From: Symsagittifera roscoffensis
Taxonomy: Eukaryota > Xenacoelomorpha > Acoela > Convolutidae
Assembly (NCBI RefSeq): GCF_963678635.1
Contig: NC_087067.1
Span: forward strand, 25,181,547 to 25,245,546
Direction: 5' to 3'
Length of the DNA: 64,000 nucleotides
The notes below the pieces were generated by a model. That model did not search any database, had not been told where the DNA came from, and saw only the letters and a program-made list of their open reading frames with translations. This document shows positions 54,240 to 64,000 of this stretch, one piece after another. Position numbers and translations under genes: made by a program. How positions within the stretch are numbered: the first letter of the stretch is position 1; each line of letters starts with the position of its first letter.

Positions 54240-56990
54240 GTATTTGGGTGTATTCGTTAACGTGCTAACTTCAGCAGAAGCAGTCCTGAAATGGTAATGA
54301 TCCAATTGTAAAAAGGTATCTATACTGTGAAGGAACTTGAAGGTTTTTGCGAAGACTCTTTGCATGTTCGAGTTAAGCATAGAAAGAATAAACTCCGAGA
54401 AAATTTGGAAATCATTCATCAACTAGATACATTTTTAAATCGCAATTGACGAATAAAAATCCAATCCTCATTTCAAAATTGATGTGAATAATATAAAGAA
54501 TTGGAATTCATCACGCAAAACGATCATTCAATTAAAAAATTTAGATTTTCCGGAACTAATTTTGACCAGAGTAGTCAAACTATTGCCATTTATTTTTTCA
54601 CTTGCGAGATCAAATGACTTGCAATCAGGAACTAGACTTTCCCCGTAAACAAATTTTCTTACAATTTCAAGAAATACGGGAAGTTGCTTTCACGTGTGCA
54701 TGCTGACATGCTCAATTTCATGTGTGCAATGCTGACATGCTCAAATAAAACTACCCTTAATTCGTTTTAGACAGTAATTTTTATAAATTTATTTTTTGAT
54801 AAAATACTGATTTTTTTCCGAATTTGTGGTTTCCGTCCTAATTTTCGTTGGCTGATTTTCCGTTTTTTTTCCAAATACAATTTATGTTACCTGGTACGTT
54901 TTTCAGACAGCTTTTTTCCAAAGTTTGGGTTGTTTATTTAGACAGTTTTTTTTATAACTGAAAGTTGTTCTGTAGTTAGTAAATTTACCAACTTTGATTT
55001 TGAATTATTTTGTTTTACTTTTATTTTTTAGGTTAACGGATTCGGCTTATGTTATATTTGCTTAGTTACCGATCGGTCATTGTATTCAATAATTGTTAAG
55101 GCTGTTTATGAACATCATCCGAGACAAAAGTATGAAATTTTTATAATTATGGTTTTTTGACCTATTCAGTAATTTTTCTGCTAAATTTTTCAAAAAAAAA
55201 ATTGGCTTCCTTTTTTTTCTATTCGATATATTGTAATACAATGTTTTAATTGTGTCGCAATTGTCGCGAAGCTCCGTTTAGTTTATAAAAAAACTAAGTG
55301 GCAAACTGTAGAATCAAAACTTTACGGTTCATCACACCATATGCAGGTCGTGGCTATTGACATTGTTGGCAGAACTTCTCGATGAAACAAATCGTGATAA
55401 TAATTTTTCGAGGGAAAGTGAGTAGAAAAGCGTCTCTTCATCTTAAATCACAAATGCAGGGAAAATTTCAGAGATGCAACGATGCTTAATGCGACTTGAT
55501 TCTTTTTCATTTGTGTTTTCTAAGGATAACAGATAAGTTTGTGCCCATGGATTTTCTTTACCAAAATAGTTCAATAAAAAATTTATTAAACCAAATAACT
55601 TGCTCCCTTAATGGAAACAGTATACTGTTATTCCAGCTCTTGCCTCTAGTATCGGTTTTTTTGCCAATGTAGGTAGCGAACTTTTAAATTAAATTACTAT
55701 AACTGTACCAATTGTACCAGCCAAGTGTGCACAAATCTCAAGACATTTGAAAAGTTACCCTTTCTGAACTTTGTAGCTGATCTCCGAAACAAATCCTCAA
55801 GAAGTGATAACGTCAACAATCCTTATTAAAAAAAATAATTCGAGAAATTTTTTTTCTTATGTTAGCCTTTCAATCACCCAGTGATTTTTCCCATGAGAAT
55901 TAGCTAGAGCCATAATCAAGCCCAATCAGCAGATAATCACGATCTAGTAGAATACAACTACTGACCAATGTAATGTGTACTTGATATTTCATGATTGACA
56001 TCAGGTCTATCGACCGAGGAATTGTCAGAGAGCCGTCTGAGGAAGCCACGTGTTTAAAGGGGTCTCCAGATGCTCGTGTTATTTCTATTCTAGCTGATAG
56101 TTGAATGGCACATTTCATTGTTCGTTCAGACCTTATTTAAGTACCACTTCTTTTATAATCTTTTGTAACGCAGTGACATTGTTTAAATTGGATCATATGC
56201 TGATATTACAGCCGCGCAATGTGAAATTAATGCTTCAATATTTTTTGTTACTGAAAAGTATGTCTTTTCTTTGGAATGCGTCAAAAAGTAATAATAGTTG
56301 TAAAGTTTGCTTTCTTAAGTTCATACTAATTTTTCATGTTCATATACGCTCGTGGTTTTTCAGCTGCTTATTGTGTTTTAAGAGAATTGAGCGCAGAATT
56401 GTGAGTATACGTAATTACCATTCTCAGAGCGGAGGTTAGATAATGATTTTTTTGAGTTCGGATTTTATACCCTGAGGCGAAAAAATGCATCCACAATGCT
56501 CCATGTTGAGCCTTCCAGTCATAACATAAGTGACGGAACGAAACAATCAATTCGCATTAATGTCAACCTCTCCCAAACAATTCAGCCAAAATTGCAGCTC
56601 ATCAAATCTGCTCCACCCTTCTAATTAGCATTAGAATACAATTTTGCACAAAATGTAAATACACGTGACCGATGCTTTTTTTTTTTTCTGTTTTATTGCT
56701 ACAGAACATTATTCAGTATTTCTTTTGATATGAAGCTTAATTACTGCTTTCTTCGATGTACTTTTTAAAAAGCCTCGCCTAATTACTTTTTTTTTGCAAA
56801 ATTGATTTATGTTTATTTCTGCAAATTTTGTGAAAATTTACTAGTGGAAATTGAAAGCATTTTAATAAAACAGACGCATAAATCAGTTTTTATGTGATGG
56901 AAAATTTTGTTTGCAAGCAAACGTGTTTGGTTCCTGAAATTTGGTCATTGTTATGAGACTTGAATAACCTCAACTAATTCGAATAGGATA
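54240..56990. other. AT-rich region, no gene seen
   Basis: T-rich non-coding DNA. A short direct repeat 'tgctgacatgctcaa' occurs twice at 54700-54745. A diverged dispersed module is near 55220-55280. The longest ORF (112 codons, 56101-56439) has no recognisable feature. Confidence 0.45.
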
Positions 56991-59056
56991 AGTTAGTGGA
57001 GATAGATTACAAAATAAGAAACGAAATGACATGTGAGTTAGGACCGAGTTGGTTAACTCATAGAGTAATTTCGGATAGGGTACACCGTCTGCTCGTCACG
57101 CTATCTTATTTTCGGCCGGATAGATTCGTGCAACTTCTTAGTCTAATACCGATCCTAATCTTACTCTTATACTATCTAGTCTCAGGTTGTTTAACTAGTC
57201 TCTGCTAGGCTCAATAGATCTAGGGTATACTGGTTTATTGCGGCTGCTGAAGTGCTCGGGAGAGTCCAACTAATTTCTAAGTTAAATTCAAATCTCTCTG
57301 GTGCTGAAGTTACAAGTAACTTCAGCACTTACAAATAAGTGGGTTGTTAGTTAGATGGATCATGATTGGTTAATATTAAATACTTTACATTGGTAAAATA
57401 TCTAAATTATCCAATCATAAAATGTAGTTTAGATCAGGTTCCACCCATCCGGGTTTTACAGAGTTTTTTAGAATAGTTCTTCTGCAATTCGAAGGATGGA
57501 TGATGGACGTTGGTGTTTGGCGAACATCTTATTTCTTCTGTTTTCTTTTTGTTAAAGAAGTTCCAGGAAGCTGGAGTTAGAGACATAAGACGTTGTGTCT
57601 TCTAGTGACAACGACTAAGTCTTTGCAACAAACTCAAATCTGATTTCAGAATGGTTTGCTATGTCAGGTTTTTCTGTTCTGCGTGGAGAACTTCTTTTGT
57701 GTCTGATCTAGTTTGGGAATGGCGTGGAGATTGTGCGTGGAGGGGATGCCTGGTTACTCGGATCTGTACGTATACTTGAACATCGAGGTGGTCATTGGTC
57801 TAGTTCAATGAAGTCCTTTTCTGCGAAGTCAAGTCGTACTCTAAATCCTTTGAGTTGTGATTGTGAGTGGCATATCGATTGTGGTTGGTCATTCTCTCTC
57901 GAGTGTAGTGGGGTCGTTTTGTCTTTAGATGTTCGTCCTTGGTGTTGTATTCTGATCTATGTATTGCATAATGTAATTTACATTTTATAAAACATTTATT
58001 AGTTTAATATTTTTTAATTATGATTTTAGTTAGTTGTTTTCACAAAAGCTTTTTGTTTTAGTTCGGTTATTTTGAAGAGTTACTCACACTTGAGTAGCTC
58101 TTATTAAAAATAGAGGTGTGGTCACAAAGCGTGGATGTAGCGCGGTGGGTTAGGCCGGCTATAGAGCATGCTCAGGACGTCCTTCCTGGTGGGTTAGGCC
58201 AGGAATGGGAGTATGATTTCATGCGGTTTTTGTGAGGGGTCCTGTTATGTGACAACGTTTTATGTTGGGTTTGTTGTGGTTTTTCTTATGTCTTGTTGGT
58301 TATGTCCTTTTTCCAAAAATCAAATTGTTTGTGGTATGGGTTTGTCTTTCGACTTTTTTGTGTTTTATTATTTCTTTCTTAGACTTTATAATAGTCTTCA
58401 AAAGAATAAATTATCCAGTTTTAAACTGGGTTAATCCGGTTTGGGTACCGTTGGTTTCCTTTTCTTAGTCATGCTGTTATTCTATGATTTGTGGTATTTA
58501 GTAAGCTGCGTTGGTTAGTTTTGTTTAGTATATGATTCCTTTCCAACCGGGTTAAAGGAAAGTTTGAAACATGTTATTATATGTTAGAGTTGTTGAGTGT
58601 GAAAACTTGAAACTGAAATTCATTATTTTAAACAATTCTTCGTGGGCGAGCTGTGCGAGTGTGGATAGAATTTCTGTGCGAATGAATGAGAATATCAAAA
58701 GGTTAGTACTGCATTTGCATTTTATTAATTTACTGCATAGAATTTGGAAATTTACTGCTAGTTATGGGGGAATTTTAAGTTACAAATTTTCATCATAATT
58801 AGATTTACTGCTTGTGGGGAAAATTTTAGAAATGAATTTACTGCATTGGTATTAAATTTATTAATTTATAAGTGTAAGAGATTAATAGAATTTTTGAAAT
58901 CTGTTTGATGAAATTTGCGATTTTTATTTGTCTTTTGTGGTTTTTGTAGGTGATTGTCGGATGAAGGCTAAAAATCTAAAGAAAACATGGATAAAGTATG
59001 GTGAGTTTTTTAATATTTTAATTAGTTAGAATATTCATTTAATTCATACTTACCTG
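56991..59056 (-). other. Probable 3' end and LTR region of the minus-strand retroelement
   Basis: Composition changes at ~57000. Reading the minus strand, this lies downstream of the 601-codon ORF, where the trailer and 3' LTR of the element should be. It contains a perfect 13-bp-arm palindrome (57301-57328), a 13-bp direct repeat ggtgggttaggcc at 58144 and 58188, and four to five copies of a TTACTGC motif at 58705-58850. LTR limits cannot be set because the partner LTR is outside the window. Confidence 0.35.
57301..57328. repeat. Perfect palindrome, 13-bp arms
   Basis: GTGCTGAAGTTAC, two-base centre AA, then the exact complement. Possibly an LTR regulatory hairpin. Confidence 0.8.
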
Positions 59057-60862
59057 TTAGTCGTCGGGGAAAAAACCGTGGGGGAAGATGTCGTGGATGA
59101 GATCGGAAGTTGTTAGTAGTTTAGCTAAGATGCGGATGATATTTTTAGTCTGAAGCAGTGGCCAAAGCAATTGAAGTGCCTTAATAGTGGTTAGTTCTTC
59201 AGTGCCAACTGCAAACTCATAAGGTGTGTTTTGGATTAGATTATATAATTTGTGATTGAATTTAGTGTTGTGGATGAATTCTAAAATTGGGATTTCTATA
59301 GGTTGTACAAACTCGTGCGGGATAAGGAAGGGTCGGGATTCTTCGGCGTTGAAGGTTTTGGTGATGGGACAGAAGATGTACATTTGGGTTATGGGGTCAT
59401 AATTACGAAGAATACCATGGAGGTTAGTGTCTTTAATACAATATGTGAAATTTAGGAAAAATGGTGAAGTGTATTTGGAATTAATGAATTGAAAACGATG
59501 GTGTGGTTGTCTAGAGGGTGTGTGTAGGTCAAAGTGATTTTGGATGAAGCGATAATAACTATATGTGTGGGTTTGTTTAGTGCGCAACATAATATCGTGT
59601 GAGCAGTGTAAATCTCTTTCGTGTGGTGCAAGGAAATGAAAGGTTAGTGAAAATATTTGGAAGCGTTCTTTAAAACTTTCGTATGCTTGTGTGTCTATTA
59701 GTGCTTCTGAAATAATGTGATCAAACTTTCGGTCGAAGATGTTTAGTGTAAATATATATGGTGTCTTGATGAAAAATTTCTCGGTAATTTGTGGATTAGC
59801 GAAGCGATCGTCGTCTAAGAATTGATCTTGGTTAGCTCTGATGATGTTGTGATCATAGTATTCGAGTGTATATTCGTTAGCTCTAGGTGCAGTGTGTGTT
59901 TTTAGTGATTTTTTATATCCAACGTAAGTAAATTGTCTAGCGGTTAGTGGTGTAGTGAGTCGATATAGCATGTCCGTATTTCGCTCTATATCGATGTGTG
60001 TGTTAGATAAAGGTAAGCAAAGAGGGTTAGTAAAATGATAATATGAGGTCCAAGAGAGAGTGGGCATTAAAACGTATTCATCTACAAAGTTGCGTGTTTC
60101 GTTAGTGTCGTGGGGGGTGTTTAAGGTGTATTGTGGGAATGAGGGTAAGGTGATGGCTAAAAATTCTTTTGTGTTAGTATGCTTGGGGTGGTTGATGTAT
60201 TCACGGGCTGTTCCTGGTTTTGCTGGGAAAGGATGGTTGGGGAACTTTCTTTTAAAAGTGCGGTAAGCTCTATTAGTGTTGAGTGAAGATTCAGTTGATG
60301 TGGATGATGGTGCTAATGATTCAGTGTAATTTGAAGAGGGTGTAGGGGTATGGGGGTTGGATGAATTTATTGTGGAGGAGATTTGGTTTATGGTTGGGGT
60401 ATTAAGGTGGTAGGGTTGTTGTTGAAGGGTAATAAAATTATCTAGCTCTGGGGAGATTCGGGGGGTGTCTGGAGAATGAGATGATTGGTCAGAATGGTAT
60501 GAGGAGTAGGTTGGGGTAACTTGGGAAGCATAAGAGGGTGTGGGGGTGATTGGGTCAGGGTTATTGGATAATATGGGTTGAAAAGGGGGTTGAGAAAAAT
60601 TAGAAGAGTTATGAAAATTATTGGATGGGGATGGTTCTGAGTCGGCAAATTCATCGGGGGTTTCAATATTCGGGTTATTGAGTTGTGAGATGGAATATAA
60701 AACTGAGATGTGTGAATTAGTGTCGGAATTCATGCCTGATGTTACATTACTAGGTGGAAAATCGGGTGGCGGAAAAGCAAAAAGTGGTATTATTGGGATT
60801 GGAGAGGTAAGATTGGTTGGGTGGGAATTTGATCGGTGTAGTGATCCAAGTTGGCGGCTCAT
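59057..60862 (-). CDS. 601-codon ORF downstream of env-like gene, function unknown
   Basis: Uninterrupted from ATG at 60862 to a stop at 59057. The first ~210 residues are rich in Pro, Ser, Thr and Asn and probably disordered. The remainder is a globular-looking region with many aromatic residues and several His/Cys but no motif I recognise. It overlaps the end of the env-like ORF by 113 bp in another frame, as compact retroelement or viral genes often do. No signal peptide or membrane span is seen. It could be an accessory or structural protein of the same element. It is clearly coding in style (long open frame, consistent codon use) but has no identifiable family. Confidence 0.75.
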   Translation of the reverse strand: MSRQLGSLHRSNSHPTNLTSPIPIIPLFAFPPPDFPPSNVTSGMNSDTNSHISVLYSISQLNNPNIETPDEFADSEPSPSNNFHNSSNFSQPPFQPILSNNPDPITPTPSYASQVTPTYSSYHSDQSSHSPDTPRISPELDNFITLQQQPYHLNTPTINQISSTINSSNPHTPTPSSNYTESLAPSSTSTESSLNTNRAYRTFKRKFPNHPFPAKPGTAREYINHPKHTNTKEFLAITLPSFPQYTLNTPHDTNETRNFVDEYVLMPTLSWTSYYHFTNPLCLPLSNTHIDIERNTDMLYRLTTPLTARQFTYVGYKKSLKTHTAPRANEYTLEYYDHNIIRANQDQFLDDDRFANPQITEKFFIKTPYIFTLNIFDRKFDHIISEALIDTQAYESFKERFQIFSLTFHFLAPHERDLHCSHDIMLRTKQTHTYSYYRFIQNHFDLHTPSRQPHHRFQFINSKYTSPFFLNFTYCIKDTNLHGILRNYDPITQMYIFCPITKTFNAEESRPFLIPHEFVQPIEIPILEFIHNTKFNHKLYNLIQNTPYEFAVGTEELTTIKALQLLWPLLQTKNIIRILAKLLTTSDLIHDIFPHGFFPDD

Positions 60863-63466
60863 CGTGGGCTAAAAAATGATTATTTTGAGACTGAAAAGCG
60901 GTGGTATGGGGTTGTTCAATAATTTGTTCATAAGTATTATCATCTTGTGACTGGTGTGTCATTATATGTTGGATGGGACTTTGTGATGTGGTGAGTCGAA
61001 AATTTGGATTATGTGTGATGGCTAAATTTCGAAAATTTCGTGGGACTAGAGATAGTGGATGGTTATTTGGTAGGGGTGGTAATTGTGGTGCCGTTGGCGT
61101 TATGTCTACATTGTTATGTTCTTCGTCGTATGTATTTTGTCGTGTTGCTATTTTTGTGTTATATTCTTTTATTTGTGCGTCTAAAAGAATTTTGTTTATA
61201 GATGTAGAAAAGATTCCAAAAAATCCTGCAAAGAGTATGCGTGCTACGCTTGCTTGTCTGTTTACTTGTGTGTGTATAGCACATGTGTTGTAGATTCCTT
61301 TTAAAAGTGAGAAAAGAAATCCAATAAAGTTAAACATTGCGTATAAAATAGTCAATTTTTCTAAGATGTAATAGGGCCATCCTAGAAAATCGAGGATCTC
61401 ATTTTTGAGTGTAACAAAGCTAAAAATGTTAATTGGTGATATATCTTGGGGACGGTATTTTTCACCGTTTAGATATATATAATCTTTAATGTCTTTAAAA
61501 TATCCGCTATAGTCTTGCGTGTAGATATCGGCAAATCCTGCGGTTTCTGCAAGTTTGCGTAAATTTTGGTCTATTGATTGTCTTTGTATAGTGTCCATTT
61601 GTGTTAATAATTCTTGGAATTGTTGTGTTCTAATGTGATGTTGAATATCTGATTTTGAATAGATTCCTATTGATTGTAAGTCTATATTTGGGTTTCGAGC
61701 AATAGCGCGAATGCTTTCTGGTGAAAATTTTTTGAGTGATTGCATTAATGTGGGATATGGAGTGAGAAGATAATATTTATTTTCATCAGGATTTAGTTGT
61801 ACTACATTGTGGCTGTTTTCTGATCCACATGGGACTGCGGTATCCCAGAAATAGGTTCTTCGTGAAAGTGTATCCACGAAATGTACTTTATTCTTATAAA
61901 AGATAGGGATTCTTTTATAACATCTTTTATCTTCAAAAACGTATAGTGGTGATATTTTTTTAGTACAAGTATAAAACCATAAGATGTTTCCTTCATAGTC
62001 TAAAAAATTTGATCTATTTCCAGATAATAAGTATCCTGCATAGGGTATTTTTAATACTGCTAGTGCAAGTGATTGTAATATTTGTGTTCGTTCTAATTCG
62101 CATAGTTGGTGTAGTGTTTCTAATTCGGAGAGTGACATTTCTTGAAAAATTCGGCTAATTGTATAATCTAGTTTCATATCTAAATGAATATCATAGTGGA
62201 TATTACCGAAATATGTAGTATTCATTAGTGATAATTCTTGTAAGCGTGTGCTTCTGGTGTCATGGGGTTTTAGATGTCCACCAGGTTGTCCGTTGCTTTT
62301 TTCAAAATTAACTGGTATATAGGATGTTCCTTCGTTTGGAGGATGACCTGTGGCATATGGGTCAATTTTTACTTTTCCAGTGGTCATGTCGAATCCTTTT
62401 TCGTATTCAACTAATATTTCAGAGTATTGTGTTCTGTGAAGTGGATTCCTGTATTTACATGCAAGTTCTGTTTCTTGATATATTTGAAAACGTGTCAATT
62501 TATTTTCTATATTGTCTATGTTTCTAAAATTAGAACTTAGTTTTCGTGATGGATGGACTTGTTCATATGGAATTGATTGTATAAAATATTTCGTGAAATT
62601 TTATCATACGAGCGTGTATTTTTGCTACTTGAAATGTTGTACATGTATCTTCGGGGAACCAAACAATTGTTGCTTGTGTTCTCGTTGTAGGGTCGCAATA
62701 ACCTTGATCATTTTTACAAGGTAATCGGATTCCTTGATAGATCATTGTATTATCTGATAAATCTCGTGTTAGTTGTATTTTTTCGAGTTGTATTTTCCAA
62801 TCAAAAAACATTATTTCTTGGTATCCTTTATTTTTTGTGTCTGCTTTGCAGTTTGATGGGTCATTTATACCAATGTGTGGTATCCAATGTTTATCGTGTA
62901 GGTCATAGGTTAATCGTCCGTGTGCGCCGTTATACGGGTATTTTTCGTCTAGTTTTATATGTCCTTGGTGTCTTTCAAGTTGTGATTGATGTACAGAGTC
63001 TGGAAAAACTTGAAAATTAACTAACTTTCTTTGGGAGTTTTTATTTTGTGTGATGTTTAGTCTAAGTAATTCATTTTTACAATCGTCGGGATTGAGATGT
63101 AAAAGACGTTCTATATTACTTTGATAGAATGATTCATGGTCAAGTCGGTTTTTGTTTCCGTTCGAGACTTGTGAACAATGTACTTTCTTTTCGGAAAATG
63201 TTGCTGTGAATTTATAACCTGTAACTGTTGTTGCTCGGGCTTTTGAATAGAGTGTTGCTATTACATCTGTGGTTTCTATAGCTTGTGGTTCTGTTTCACA
63301 TTGTGATACTTGATTTATTGCATATTTATGTAGTGTTTTTTGTTCATTTTCTTCACAATCGTAATGTGTTACTAATAAGTCCTGTACGAGGGGAAGGGTT
63401 TATGTTTTGATTTGAGATTACTAGAAAAAGGAGTTGGAGAAAAATTAATAATTTTAGAATATACAT
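60750..63466 (-). pseudogene. Envelope-like glycoprotein gene of an LTR retroelement, with two apparent frame changes
   Basis: The gene begins at ATG 63466, overlapping the stop of the upstream ORF. It opens with a basic-hydrophobic signal peptide of about 18 residues, then an ectodomain with scattered Cys. A strongly hydrophobic segment lies near 61280-61380, followed by a second at ~61190-61245 and a ~160-residue hydrophilic, Asn/Pro-rich tail. The frame changes between the leader and ectodomain (about 63375-63410, at a C/T-rich run) and again at about 62585-62603. The longest open piece runs 62600-60750. The arrangement (signal peptide, Cys-rich ectodomain, C-terminal anchor, position after the upstream ORF) fits envelope-like proteins of invertebrate LTR elements, and would act at membranes in entry or cell-to-cell spread. 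With two breaks it is probably inactive, unless an intron or sequence error explains them. Confidence 0.65.
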
Positions 63467-64000
63467 GTGTATGATAATCCTGAGTATGGATTATAAAATG
63501 TAATGTAGCCAATTGTGTTTTTGGTATATCTGTCGTATTTGTATATTACTTCAGTAGTTATAAACGGTGGTGGTAGTGATTGAGCTGTTATGTTAGGTGG
63601 ATTTAATGGGTAGGGATGTTGGGTAATATTATTTAACTTAACTGTGATTTCAAACTTTAATTGTAAACTGTTTTGTTGGAGTATTTGAATATTGTGATCA
63701 CGGATATCGTTGTGAATATCTTGGCGATATTGTAATCTATTAAGTGCCCAGTTATGAAGGCGGTTACTTTCTTGATGTTGTCCAAATAATGGTGGAGGTG
63801 CTGTAAATGTATTCCAATCTAGTCTTAAAGGAATATTTATTGATGATTGTTCTCGATATCTGGCGTCGAGATTATTTGGAAAATTTAAGTTAAAGGGTGG
63901 TGGTGAAATCTGGCTTATTGATGGTGTTGATGGTAGTGATAATGTTTCTGGTAGTGATGAGGATGTTGTTGTATCCGTAGAAATATCTATTGGATTATTG
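63454..64000 (-). CDS. C-terminal end of an unknown retroelement ORF (partial)
   Basis: On the minus strand an open frame runs from the window edge to TAA at 63454-63456 (about 181 codons seen). It is rich in Asn, Pro, Ser and Gln, with a likely helical part (RLQYRQDIHNDIRDHNIQ) and no RT or integrase motif. The env-like ATG lies 13 bp inside its 3' end. From its place upstream of env it may be the tail of a Pol or Gag-like protein. Confidence 0.6.
   Translation of the reverse strand, partial: NNPIDISTDTTTSSSLPETLSLPSTPSISQISPPPFNLNFPNNLDARYREQSSINIPLRLDWNTFTAPPPLFGQHQESNRLHNWALNRLQYRQDIHNDIRDHNIQILQQNSLQLKFEITVKLNNITQHPYPLNPPNITAQSLPPPFITTEVIYKYDRYTKNTIGYITFYNPYSGLSYTCIF

Noticed and set aside
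56101-56439. 112-codon ORF as a possible small membrane protein
   Set aside because: Phe/Leu/Ser richness follows from T-rich DNA. There is no start context, signal or family evidence.

Overview
This is AT-rich animal DNA in which nearly everything recognisable is repetitive. It has no operons, long T-rich non-coding stretches, LTR retroelements, satellites and tRNA-derived dispersed repeats. It suggests an invertebrate metazoan. The retroelement protein families (an SGNH-bearing second ORF; an env-like protein from an LTR element) recall nematode and other invertebrate elements, but the species cannot be fixed from the sequence. One host gene is convincing: an uninterrupted 772-codon AAA+ ATPase of the AFG2 (SPATA5) family at 31327-33645.

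Layout: 1-7735 is a tandem array of a ~1.09-kb unit. Each unit carries a decayed C-terminal piece of a retroelement ORF (CCHC plus endonuclease-like region) and two kinds of potentially pseudoknotted motif. At 7736-8119 there is AT-rich flank ending in a dispersed repeat. 8120-30893 is one complete 22.8-kb Ty3/Gypsy-type LTR retrotransposon with two 887-bp LTRs that look identical. Its first ORF (2932 codons) is Gag-protease-RT-RNase H-integrase with a C-terminal macro-like domain. Its second ORF (2947 codons) contains an SGNH hydrolase domain and a degenerate second SGNH-like domain. A 14-bp minisatellite lies in its leader. Right after the 3' LTR comes an inverted fragment of the left-hand array unit, and then the AFG2 gene.

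33646-57000 is T-rich non-coding DNA. It contains a ~170-bp satellite with a seven-monomer higher-order repeat (34440-38075), a family of tRNA-like Pol III-type elements with associated modules (39.5-50.2 kb), a 1.19/1.23-kb tandem duplication carrying diverged monomers of the same satellite (50372-54232), and a ~155-bp MITE-like inverted-repeat element.

59057-64000 (minus strand) is the 3' part of a second LTR-type retroelement that runs off the window. It holds the end of an unknown ORF, an envelope-like glycoprotein gene interrupted by two apparent frame changes, and an overlapping 601-codon ORF of unknown function. The strongest candidate for something undescribed is the giant Gypsy element: hydrolase and macro-like domains, a very large leader, and a marked excess of the hexamer CTTGAG/CTCAAG in LTR, leader and coding sequence alike.
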